Assembly (NCBI GenBank): GCA_029379385.1
Contig: CM055612.1
Location: forward strand, 15,748,001-15,812,000
Length of the DNA stretch: 64,000 nucleotides
DNA from: Quillaja saponaria
Lineage: Eukaryota; Streptophyta; Magnoliopsida; Fabales; Quillajaceae
Direction of reading: 5' to 3'
Part shown: in pieces, positions 47,225 to 57,955 of the stretch
Position numbering within the stretch: position 1 is the stretch's first letter
Layout of the letters: every line of letters begins with the position of its first letter
Position numbers and translations under genes: made by a program
Notes under the pieces: model-generated
Database searches by the model: none
What the model was told of the DNA's origin: nothing
The model's input: the letters and a program-made list of their open reading frames with translations, nothing else

Positions 47225-48840
47225 CAAAAAAATTGTCTGATTTCAATATCTACGATCGAAGGTATGTCAAACCACACAAATAATGCAAGTGCCAGTAACT
47301 AGAATTTTTTTCCTACATTACAGTCACTCAAGTCAACTAGATTGAATACAAATTTGAGATAGAAAAGTGGAGATTGGCTTTAATTTGAAGAATCGTATCT
47401 TGCTTTTATGTTTTTTTTTTTTTTTTTTTTTTTTTTTCTTCTTTTTTACTTTGTTTAATTGATTTTGTTTGTTTCACTAAATTATTTCAAAGTGCTTTTT
47501 TTAAGTCTATTCTTTATTAGAATTAAAAACTAGATAAATAATAGTTTAATTAGAATAAAAACTGAATAATTTTATTTTTTTTATTTCAATCAAAAATAAA
47601 TATTTTTTTTTAAAAAAAATGAGCTTTAATTTAATAACAGAATAAATTAATGCCCTTTTTGATAATGTACACTCAAATTTGAATTTTAGACCAATGTCAA
47701 AATTCACAATTTTTAGACAATTCAAACACAAAATAAAAATGCAGCAAAACACCTTGTTCTTGCATCGCCTCCAATTCAATAGACCCTAAATAAGTCCTAA
47801 TTCAAATGGTGTCATTCTTTAACATTCTTTTAATTTTTAATTAATTTGTTTTTCAACTTATGTTTATTTGGCCCAATGGAGTATATTTTTACAAGTGTCA
47901 TGTGTAGTTTTATTTTGCAAGGTAAAAGTCCATATCTGATTTTTTTTTTTTAATATATATATTTTAATTTTTTTTATTGATAAATAAGGAACATTCTAAA
48001 CAAAAATCTCTATAAAATAAAAACTAATAGAATTAACTTATTTGTTATTAATTATCTATCACTAAACATTTGTAAAAACAAGGAAAATAACTAAATAAAA
48101 AAAGAAATAATTGCAATTTACACTCTGTAATGTTTTCAATACGTTTTCGTTTCCAAGCCTGGTGTTTCAAATGATATTATAATTCTTGACAAAATACCTT
48201 TATTCCACCTATATCATTTAGGACAAATTAGCGGGTTTAGAAGATTTATTTACTTTTTCATAGTCAAATTTAATAAAACAATTGAGGGTTAGGATAATGA
48301 CATTATAAGCATCCACATAATTTTTGTTCTATAACTAAAAAATAAATTTTCACTATTGTTAAAATCGGATTTGACCAGGCTGAGTTGTCCTCCAAGTGGC
48401 TGATCTGTAAAGAGGCGGTCCTTTGGACCTGTGAAAACTACGACAATCAAGTAAGTGTCTAATCAAAATGTATAAGCTAAAAAACTATAAAAGTATGAGT
48501 TAGAGAAACAACCTATTTTGTTTTGAGGTTTTGAGTCTCTATATATGAGTTTTGTCGGAATATTAATCACAATAATAATGACGTCCATTACATAATAATG
48601 GACGATAATAATGTCTGTTATAATATTAATAAGAATTAATGGTTGCAGTTACGATTCAGATTGGTCCGTCATACTTTAATCATGCCACGTGTGATATTAT
48701 TGGATTGGTACAATCCTGTATTATTATTAGTTCCCCTAAAAATGAGTTTAAGGAGCACAGGGACTTAAACTATTATGGACCATATACATGGGTCGTGTTC
48801 TCTGTTTGCGGGGTATACTATTTATGTTAAAATCTTTGAA
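47225..48840. other. Unassigned A/T-rich DNA
   Basis: A poly-T run lies at 47410-47437. A GC-richer patch at 48365-48450 (GACCAGGCTGAGTTGTCC, CAATCAAGTAAGTGTC) reads like a retrotransposon leader but has no partner in the window. No gene is supported. Confidence 0.4.
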
Positions 48841-49616
48841 ATTTTGGTGCTATCACTAATGTGATGCATTAATTTGTGATATTTTTATCACAGGTCATGA
48901 CGCTATGTTGTATTCCACCTTATAACTTACCTTACTTCACTCTCCCTTATAACTAATCTATCTTATTACTCTCACGTTTGTCAACGCAAATGAGAAGTTC
49001 AGACTTTTTATGATAGCAGTTTATGCTTAATTTTTTTCGATCGACGGGGACTAATATGCAATTGTATTAAACTATACTGAAATAAACAATATACCTTGCT
49101 TTTAGCAATAAGGGTGAAAACCCAAGACTGTTTGCTGATAGTATTCTGGGTGATTACCCGAACTCTGATGATGTTATAGCTTACTAGGTGAAAACCTAAG
49201 CTTGTTGGCTTTGTAGCCATTTAATTTCTCAGGGTACTTTGTCCGAACTCCAGAGTGCTACCAATATGCAGTTGTATTAAATTGCATGTAATAAAATAAA
49301 CAGCGTACCTTGCTTTGAGCAATATAAGTGAAAACTCGAGCTGGTTTTAGCTTTGTTGCCACTTGATTTGTCTGGGTGCTTTGCCCGAGCACTGTCTTTT
49401 TAGCTTGTGCTGCCCACCCTGAGTGTGACTATAGGTTTTTTAGCCATGTGTTATCTCCTCGGGCTTTCTCTCCAGGTAGGGTGAGAACCTCTTACCCTTG
49501 GCGATTTAGTATCAGAGGGGCTCACTGAAAAGCTAGGAAAGTTGAAAAGTTGCTTATGCCTCTCCTCGGGGTCAGGTTATTATGCCTGGACCTTTATAGT
49601 CTCGAAAGGGGGATAT
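48841..49616 (+). mobile_element. Possible internal 3' end of a family T element
   Basis: A ~207-bp imperfect tandem repeat lies here: ATATGCARTTGTATTAAA then CCTTGCTTTxAGCAATA occurs near 49054 and 49263. At 49603-49616, TCGAAAGGGGGATAT immediately precedes the TGTCACACCC of LTR copy E. This is like the polypurine tract before gypsy 3' LTRs. It suggests that copy E is a true 3' LTR and this is non-coding internal sequence. No gag-pol is seen. Confidence 0.45.
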
Positions 49617-50554
49617 TGTCACACCCTCAAATGAAGGTATGACTGGCAAGAGGAATGGATATCCAAATATCCATAACCCTGAATCCACATTGACTGAACA
49701 CAAATGACTATTAACCAAAGTATAGTTAAGACCAAGAAAACTTAACTAAATCAAAATAAAGTCATGATCGGGCTATGAAACATAAATATTTACTTTCAAT
49801 TCGGCAAAGGTTCCCAGTAAAGTGGAACTTGCCCCACAATATATATACCAATAACCTAGTACAATTTACAGCTAAACCATAATATAAAAATACCTAGAGA
49901 AGCTCTGTTTCTAACCACACCTTAAATTACCAGAGCTAACTCAAGATACACAACAATGCATGACACCTAAAATTACTGCAAGTGTCGCCCTATCTACTTC
50001 AAGTATGTGACTTCAGGATATACCTTGCCGCAACAGTGTCGATAGGTAGCAAATCCTAATACAGCATACTCGATTGTCCTGATACTAAAAAAAACAACCA
50101 CAGAAGAAGGAATGAGTCACAAGAACTCAGTGAGTAAACCACGTACCTAGAAGGTACCAGCATCGTACAACACATATATTACTAATTAATCTCATATCTA
50201 AATTTAATTGTACTTGTATGTACTTATAGTTATCTTACAATCACGAGTCATATATTTCATACTTTTCAATTTAGCGACCAATTCATACAAAACAACCCAA
50301 GCATACAAGCAAGCAAAGGGCCAACGAGTAACCTAGCCCCGCACAATAATATCACCCCCTACCGGGCATTTACGCGCCAGCACAACAGATTAATCTTCGT
50401 CCACAGTCCATCCCACCGGAGCTGAGCACTTAATTTTCTTTTCTTTTAAAACACTTGTCAGAATCAGAGTATTTCAAAATTTCAAATCATATATCCTAGG
50501 TGCACCTGGATTTTATTTCCGGACATAAAAATCAATTTAGAAAATTCTACTTTT

Positions 50555-51510
50555 ATTGGTCCTTATCAACCACAAGCAATATCAAACAAGCATAGTTTAA
50601 ATAAATCACTAAAATATTGTCTCTATTTAGACTTCCATATAGCACGGCTATTCACATACACATATAATTGCACATAAGAATCTAGTAACCAAGGAGTACA
50701 AAATTCACTCACAAAATTCAAGAATGGGATTCATCAGTTCGTTTGGCTTACGACAGTGTCGGAATATCCTTAACACGCTCTGGAGCTGAAAGAAATATAA
50801 GTTCGTATATCAATTTATACGGTTATAGCATAACCTTCTAACTTCATAATTCACCTACATTCTCAGTAAAGAAATATTGGTCCTTATCAACCACAAGCAA
50901 TATCAAACAAGCATAGTTTAAATAAATCACTAAAATATTGTCTCTATTTAGACTTCCATATAGCACGGCTATTCACATACACATATAATTGCACATAAGA
51001 ATCTAGTAACCAAGGAGTACAAAATTCACTCACAAAATTCAAGAATGGGATTCATCAGTTCGTTTGGCTTACGACAGTGTCGGAATATCCTTAACACGCT
51101 CTGGAGCTGAAAGAAATATAAGTTCGTATATCAATTTATACGGTTATAGCATAACCTTCTAACTTCATAATTCACCTACATTCTCAGTAAAGAAATATTG
51201 GTCCTTATCAACCACAAGCAATATCAAACAAGCATAGTTTAAATAAATCACTAAAATATTGTCTCTATTTAGACTTCCATATAGCACGGCTATTCACATA
51301 CACATATAATTGCACATAAGAATCTAGTAACCAAGGAGTACAAAATTCACTCACAAAATTCAAGAATGGGATTCATCAGTTCGTTTGGCTTACGACAGTG
51401 TCGGAATATCCTTAACACGCTCTGGAGCTGAAAGAAATATAAGTTCGTATATCAATTTATACGGTTATAGCATAACCTTCTAACTTCATAATTCACCTAC
51501 ATTCTCAGTA
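50555..51510 (+). repeat. 321-bp tandem repeat, three apparently identical copies
   Basis: The unit starts ATTGGTCCTTATCAACC and recurs at 50555, 50876 and 51197 (spacing exactly 321). By eye I found no difference between copies apart from the edges of the array. It contains the conserved LTR segments (CTTATCAACCACAAGC, the ATTCACTCAC block, ACGACAGTGTCGG). Other family T copies have this region once. Confidence 0.92.
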
Positions 51511-52868
51511 TTGAATTAAGCTTAATTTAATTATCTACCATTAACTAAGAGCTTAAAACTATCTATTCTCATTTTTAATTATCATTATTTTAATCTAGAT
51601 TCATATATTCCTTAACTTACTAATTACCCATAGTTTAATTTACCTTTGACAATTATTAAGTTAATTAACCTAGTTATCAAACTCTTTAATATTAGTCTAA
51701 TCTTAATTCAAGCTTTTAATGTTTACACTTGACTTTTTCCATATTTCCCAACTTGCATTTCCACTTGCTCATCTTATACTCTTAATTAAGTGTAAAAGGA
51801 CTACAACAATTTCAATTAATTAATTCTTTAAAATACTTTACCTAACAACTAATATACATAAGTTAATATTCATATGTATAACTTTTACCAAGTTTTTTCA
51901 GAACTCAACTAATATGCTATCCACAAAATTTAACTTACATTAATTATCTGAAATGAACCAACCAATTCAATTAAACCTTCCTTCCAAGATTATAATTAGA
52001 TTTTAATTATGATTATTTATAATTCACTTAACCCTCCTTTAATTAAATTCTATTAGTTCTTAATTTAATTTACTAATCACTGGATACCTAAAATATATCT
52101 ATATAACAACAAGTAAATTCTTAACTTACCATAACCCTACACGACCATTCATCACCCTACAATCCAACTTGCTTGATTAATTAACTTACCCTTATCACTT
52201 TGAATTAATTAACAGCCATAACCACCTTCCATAACACTAAAGACCAAACTCATAGTTTAACAGGAACAAAAGTTCACCTGAGCTAAAGGAGTCAGCAACT
52301 GCTAGCCAAGATCCACACGGCAAGGCCACTGCATTTGCCTACAGCAGCAACGTTGCTTTGGCCGAGCAACAGCTTTACTCCACACTTCAATTTTGGCTAA
52401 CCAGAAGAAAATGGATTGATATCCCTTCCATTTATCATTAGCTTCCTTCCACTTCCTCACTTCTCCTGCCAACGTGACACAAGGGAAAAGATGGAGGTGC
52501 TACAAGGCGTCCTTGAAGGCTGCTGGATGCAGTAAATTTCGACCAGCCAAGTTGTTGTAAAACAACCATCCAAAGCTCCTATGCAGGGAAAGCAAACAAG
52601 GGACTTCTACTCAGTCCCAACAGCAGCCAACTCGGTAGGAAAGCAAGGATATTTACTCTAAACCAGCTCCCACAAACATCACAATGGAAAGGAATGAAAA
52701 CTCCTCACTTTTATGAACTTAGTTGCAAGAAATTCAGGGGCCCTCACTCAACAACTAATCAGGGAGAGAAATAAAGGAAGCACACGTTTTGAAGAAATAA
52801 AAGGAAAGTAGAAGTCGGTGGAAGTAGAGGAATGTGGGGAGAATAAGACAAATACATATAATTAAGTC

Positions 52869-52877
52869 ATTTTTAAT
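52869..52877. repeat. Probable 9-bp target-site duplication of the MULE (left)
   Basis: ATTTTTAAT here matches ATTTTTCAT at 62941-62949 at 8 of 9 positions. Mutator elements make 9-11-bp duplications. Confidence 0.6.
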
Positions 52878-53146
52878 TTGTGGTGCAAAATTACGGACTT
52901 TTGGACAGAAGGATCCAAGTTCTAAAATTTTTGTACAAAATGGTAAATTTTCACATTAATAGCCAAAATGAGGTAAACTCTGAAACCGCATTTTCAAAAC
53001 CCGTTTTCTGGTCTGACTCACCATGCCATGTCACCTCACGGACTCCACAACACACACCTCACGAACCCACGCCAACCAAATTAATTGAGCACTGAAACCG
53101 GGTTTTCAAAACCCAATTTCATTCCACATTTTGTCCCCCCACGGGC
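52878..53146. repeat. Left terminal inverted repeat of the MULE
   Basis: It aligns with the reverse complement of 62674-62940 along its length: TTTTGGACARAAGG, CCAAGTYCTAAAATTTTTG, CACCATGCCATGTCACCTCA, CAACCAAATTAATTGAGC and TTTTGTCCCCCCACGGGC. Two copies of a palindromic TGAAACCG..TTTTCAAAACC..TTTC motif lie inside (52981-53007 and 53093-53120). Confidence 0.92.
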
Positions 53147-53227
53147 CCCGCCTCACGGGCCCATGGGGGACAAGCCCTGAAACCGGCTTTAGGGCTGGCA
53201 AAACGAGCTACCCGTGATCCCTATCTT

Positions 53228-53294
53228 GCAACCCTAGCCCCCCTGCAACCCTAGCCCCCATGCAGCCCTAGCTCCCTGCAACCCTAACCCCCTT
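53228..53294. repeat. 17-bp GC-rich tandem repeat with telo-box-like core
   Basis: GCAACCCTAGCCCCCCT and variants occur four times in a row (starts 53228, 53245, 53262, 53278). The core AACCCTAG/AACCCTAA resembles the plant telo-box AAACCCTAA. It lies just inside the left terminal repeat of the MULE and has no equivalent at the right end. Confidence 0.85.
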
Positions 53295-53299
53295 CACGT

Positions 53300-54420
53300 T
53301 TTTGTGTTTGTTTTTAATTTTTTTTTTTTCATGAGTTGAAAATATTTTTAATTTCAAATATATGATAATTTGTAAGTGGGTTTTTTTGTAATATGTGATA
53401 ATTTATAAATTTAAATTTTATGAAAACTTTAAAATTTTTATTGTATGATATTTTTAAAGTTTAAAATATATAGTAATTTTTTAATTTTTAGTGTATGATA
53501 TCTTATAAATTTAAAGTGTATGATAATTTTAAAATTTTAAATTTTGGTATTTTTAGAATTTAAGATTTTTGATAATTTTTTAATTTTATAGTGTATCATA
53601 AATATTTTTATTATAGTTTATGATATTTTAGAATTTAAGATTTTTGATTATTTTTTAATTTTATAGTGTACCATAAATGTTTTTATTATAGTTTATGATA
53701 TTTTAAAATTTTAAAATTCATGATAACAATTAAATATAAAGTATATGTTAATTTATATATTTATAGTTTATGATATATTTAAATTTTAAAATGTATGATA
53801 AATTTTAAAGTGTATAATAATTATATGGAATTTAAAATATATGATAAATTTTAAATTTATTGTGTATGATAGTTTTTAAATTTTTAAATTTGGAATTTTT
53901 AGAATTTAAGATTTTTGATTATTTTTTAATTTTATAGTGTATCATAAATGTTTTTATTATAGTTTATGATATTTTAAAATTTTAAAATTCATGATATCTT
54001 TTAAATATAAAGTATATGTTAATTTATATATTTATAGTTTATGATATATTTAAATTTTAAAATGTATGATAAATTTTAAAGTGTATAATAATTATATGAA
54101 ATTTAAAATATATGATAAATTTTAAATTTATAGTGTATGATAGTTTTTAAACTTATAATGTATGATATTTTAAATTTATATTTGTAATGTATGATATTGA
54201 TTTTTGTTATTGTGTATGATATCGTAAATTTTTAAATTTTACTATTTTTTTTTTTAAATTTAAAGTGTATAACTTTTAAACTTATTTGAAATGATTTAGT
54301 GAAAAGAAAAAACATTAAATTATTTTAAAAATTAATGGAGCACACTTATATTAATCAAATACATATTATGAATACTATAATTTATTTAGAAAACTTGCCA
54401 CATATTGGCGATAATGAAAT
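53300..54420. repeat. A/T-rich degenerate repeats in the left arm of the MULE
   Basis: The words GTGTATGATA and TTTAAATTT recur many times. A larger copy event is visible: the segment starting GAATTTAAGATTTTTGAT occurs at 53556, 53631 and 53902, with the last two alike over about 240 bases (spacing 271). No coding potential. Confidence 0.75.
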
Positions 54421-54438
54421 AAATATGTGTGTCATTGT

Positions 54439-55062
54439 TTAACAACATGCCGACAAAGACGATGGAAGAAAATTATGAACGAAATCATCATCACCATCAC
54501 TGTCAGGGTAGTTAGACAGGTTATCATCTCTTTCTTATTGCGCATCAATTTCAACTTCCATCATGGTCGGAGTTTTTAACTCGTCTTGGCAAGCAACCGC
54601 CTCATGCCTGGCATGGTATTTATCTAGTCTTCGATTCATCTGGTTAATTTTAGACTTTAGTCTTTTAATCACCTGAGCTATTTCACCTTATTTTGAACGA
54701 GGTAAAGTTGCAGATATCGCTTTTGGGACTGACAGCTTGTGTAATCTACAATATGATTCCATTTCGCACCTTATCTCCCACCATCTAATGTACTCAGGTT
54801 ATCTTTCCCAAACTACCCAATTTTCTTGTGAGACATTAGTAACTGGTCTGACCATTATATGATCGGCAATATTTTGACTATTGGTAGAATATATAGGGAC
54901 GCATTGAAACTCTCTTTTCGATCCATACCATGTAATCTCATTCGGATCAATACGATGAAGACGTTGTCTCGGTGTTGATGGCTCATGTCTGATTCTAGTT
55001 GATGATCTGTGACCCCCACAACGTCCATGACAGCCACAATGTGAGCAGAGTTGTCTTGGCAT
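54439..55062 (-). pseudogene. MULE ORF3: small Cys-rich/acidic protein of unknown family
   Basis: One frame of 207 codons plus a terminal TAA, with three premature TAA stops. It starts MPRQLCSHCGCHGRCGGH, a compact Cys/His cluster that might bind metal, followed by a basic stretch (RSSTRIRHEPSTPRQRLHR). The middle has NEITWYGSKREFQCVPIYST and EYIRWWEIRCEMESYCRLHK. A charged, probably helical part follows (AQVIKRLKSKINQMNRRLDK), then an acidic tail (NYPDSDGDDDF). I do not recognise the family. All three stops become Gln by one C change (CAA). A TATA box lies 78 bases upstream of the ATG, so it looks like a separate gene rather than part of the PMD transcript. Maize MuDR also carries a small second gene (mudrB, roughly this size from memory), but I claim no similarity. 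Confidence 0.6.
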
Positions 55063-55139
55063 ATTTTCTTGTTATCGAGTGTGAGTTTCTAATAAGAAAT
55101 GATTGTTTGATGTTTTCAACTCTGATGGGTTTGAAACTG

Positions 55140-55147
55140 TTTATATA
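55140..55147 (-). promoter_or_regulatory. TATA box of MULE ORF3
   Basis: The minus strand reads TATATAAACAG here, 78 bases upstream of the ORF3 ATG, a normal plant TATA-to-start spacing. Confidence 0.6.
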
Positions 55148-55436
55148 AGCAAATATTTCTTGTTATCGTCAAAATAATGTCACTTGAATATATACTGAAG
55201 TAGTCAAAGATTTAATGCATGAGTGTAAAGTAATGTCAGCCTGTCCATTTATTATTTAAATGTTTTATAAGTGAAAATACGTGAACGAATAGTCACTTCA
55301 TGAAAAGATTGCGTACCTCATTCTAATTATTACATGCTTCATTATAAAGTGATGCTAGTATGTTTGTTTATTAAAACAATACTTGAAAATTTATGTAATA
55401 ATTTCAGTATTTAAGATAATTATTATTATTAGACAA

Positions 55437-55494
55437 TTGAAAATTTTCACCTTGAAGTGGTGGGGGGTTTGACAGACCACTACCTGTTTATTAA
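55437..55494 (-). terminator. Shared 3'-end block with AATAAA, downstream of the PMD gene
   Basis: On the minus strand it reads TTAATAAACAGGTAGTGG, then AAACCCCCCACCACTTCAAGG. It closely matches 57761-57818. AATAAA (55492-55487) is a standard polyadenylation signal. It lies about 315 bases after the PMD stop codon and about 290 bases before the ORF3 TATA box. Confidence 0.6.
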
Positions 55495-55806
55495 AAAGTA
55501 AATTCCAATTTACAAGTATAACTAAATTAAAACATAAACTAGGAAGACTCTTCCCATTACAAGTAACAAACACAAAAAAAATAAAAAAATTTAAATAAGG
55601 ATTTCACACAATACTGGTCTACAAAAAATGACCCCTTGTACCACATTGGCTTGGTCTTCTCCTCCTTACCGGGTTTCACCTAGGTGGTACATCAGCTATG
55701 TCACCAAGATCTTCTGACTGAGGTATGTCATCAGCACTGCTAAATCCTTCGTCCGCTTGCACAGCTGAACCCATACTTGTGTACTACCATACTGAAAGTA
55801 TGGCAC

Positions 55807-57656
55807 CTACATTATGGGAGAGTTAAAAACCTCGCTTGATTGCTGTGCAAAGTCCAGCATAAGCTGTTGATACATAGCTAAAGTACTGGCCATATATGGA
55901 GGTGGAGACATATGTGGTGGTGACGGAATATACACATCTGATGGTCGGACATCAGCATCAACACGTTCATAAGATACTGATGGTCTAGGGACATCAGTCC
56001 TACTGCGTCTACGACGTTGTGATGACATAGATGATGATGATGTCGAATGAGTATAATAGGAAGAAGCTGAAGCAGCATGGATAAGACCAACTGGTGTAAG
56101 ATATCTCTTACTGATACGTCTATACCACTCATTGTACTCGGGCGTATGGGGAGCATGACCATGTGCAACTCCATATGCAACCTCCCCTATCTGGACCAGA
56201 TGGTATCTCATGCCCCAAATGGCTAAGTGGTTAGTATGTAGCCAATGGTAGTCTGTGACGCCCCGTTCCCGAAGATCATATTTGTGCAAGGTTTGATCGG
56301 CCTCTATGTCAACAGGGTTTTCTGGTATAGGTTGCTGATATCCAAACTGATGCATTATCCTATCCACTTTCTGATACTCCACAATATGAAAACATATTAA
56401 GGGTACTTTAGCACCCCAAATATGTTGGTCTGGATAACAATAGTTTGGTATCAGGTGTCTCAGCTCATCATCAATGTATGGTAGTGATATGAACTGCAAT
56501 CCATAAACAATGTCAATGTTTTAATAAATAAAATATTGCAACATGAATATGTTAAATGGTACATAGATATAAGATAAACTTCTAATTACCTGCTCTGCTG
56601 ACATTCTGTCCAGCATCTCCCTATATACCAAGACACCACATTATGGCCGATTTGAATTACTTTGAACTTTACTCTCCACCTGCAAGTAATTAAAAATGTC
56701 AATCACAAGTCATTTACGTACCATACATTATAAGCAAATGCATAAAACCAATAATTTTACATACCTCGCGCCTAAAGGACAAAGATTATCCCACAGAATT
56801 TCTGTCTCCCTCCTTGGTGTGAGAAAGGGTAGTCTCTCCCATGCCTATACCTGGAGTAATATCAAAGGTCCAGCAATTTCAGAAGCATCAAGGTGAGTGG
56901 CATGACACATCTCCCTGTACAACCAGGCCAGGGAGGCACTACCCCAGCTGTACTGTCCTGCGACATCTAGGTTTTCCAGCAGAGATAAGAAACAAATGTG
57001 CACATGGGTACTTGTCTTACTAGTGAATAAAAATCCATCCATCAGCTGTAATATATAAGCTCATGCATATCTCTGTGCTGTAATGTCATCACCGTCGGCT
57101 AGGAAATTCTGAAATGTCATTCCTAAACAGCTCATATTCAATGTCTTACCCTTAATGACTGTAGCAGGGGGTACAACTCCCAATAATCGCTCGCACTCAG
57201 TTGTGACACCAGCACCAACTAGGCTAGAGACAGGCTCACTGTCGACAGGTAAACCCAACAAAATACTAACATCCTGTAGTGTGATGGTGGCCACGCTGTG
57301 AGGCAGATGAAATGTGAGTCTCCGATCTCCATCGCTCGACTAAATCTGTCACAAGGTGCCAATCAAGAGAAATAAACCCCACCCTAATCACACAACCAAA
57401 ACCTGCCCTAGTCATATTAAGAATCCACCGGCCGAACACCGCCTCCCTCTGACGGCATTTCAAGACATAGGTCTTGCTCTAAAATTTTAAAAACATATTA
57501 GTAAAAACATTTCCGCTAATAAAATGAAATTGACAAATTAAAGGTAAATTGATTTGTTATTTACATACCTCGTGATCCGTGAAAACTCGAACAGATCGAT
57601 GGCTATCATGTAGTCTAAGGATTGAAAGATCTACTAGGGCTACGAGATCTATAAAT
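55807..57656 (-). pseudogene. Plant mobile domain (PMD, aminotransferase-like) gene of the MULE, spliced
   Basis: Four exons with consensus sites: 57656-57569 (DLSILRLHDSHRSVRVF), 57478-56765, 56679-56590 and 56493-55807. Exon 2 holds typical PMD blocks: CRQREAVFGRWILN, VGFISLDWHLVTDLVERWR, ITLQDVSILLGLPVD, GQYSWGSASLAWLYREMCHA and EIAGPLILLQ. Exon 4 holds HIWGAKVPLICFHIVEYQKV, DRIMHQFGYQQPIPENP and DYHWLHTNHLAIWGMRYH. A Ser/Arg/Pro-rich tail follows. PMD proteins occur in plant transposons and in host silencing genes such as MAIL1 and MAIN. Damage: a 1-base loss near 57325, and stops YA*AY (Arg expected), QV*AW (Trp expected) and RP*CG (Gln likely). The last 230 codons are open. A further 5' exon with the start codon may be missing from this model. 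Confidence 0.85.
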
Positions 57657-57760
57657 CTGCATAACAAAAGTCAAATCAAATACAATGTTAATATGCATAC
57701 ACGACAATAATGTTACGATTTAATGTAATGGGGAAAGACTTAGATAAAAAAGAAAATTAC

Positions 57761-57818
57761 TTGAAAAATTCTACCTTCAACTGGTGGGGGGTTTAGCTTA
57801 CCCCTACCTGTTTATTAA
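57761..57818 (-). terminator. Shared 3'-end block with AATAAA, downstream of the transposase gene
   Basis: On the minus strand it reads TTAATAAACAGGTAGGGG, then AAACCCCCCACCAGTTGAAGG. AATAAA (57816-57811) lies about 140 bases after the transposase stop. The 12-mer AACCCCCCACCA is identical in this and the block at 55437-55494. The G-run and C-run could form a short hairpin in both. Confidence 0.6.
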
Positions 57819-57955
57819 TTTCAAAATAATTTTACATGACATGTAGGGGACATAATGCCTAATATCTGCATAATAAAAAACTAGAAAGAAATACATAAAT
57901 AGGAAAACTCTTACATTTACATTAAAGTAAAGAATGCAATCATGGAAGTTGTGTT

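Noticed and set aside
50555..51510. CRISPR-like array of three repeats
   Set aside because: The units are 321 bp and contiguous with no spacers, inside a plant LTR. It is a tandem duplication, not a CRISPR array.
55878..56180. 100-codon frame rich in His, Leu and Met
   Set aside because: It is an alternative-frame shadow of the last PMD exon.
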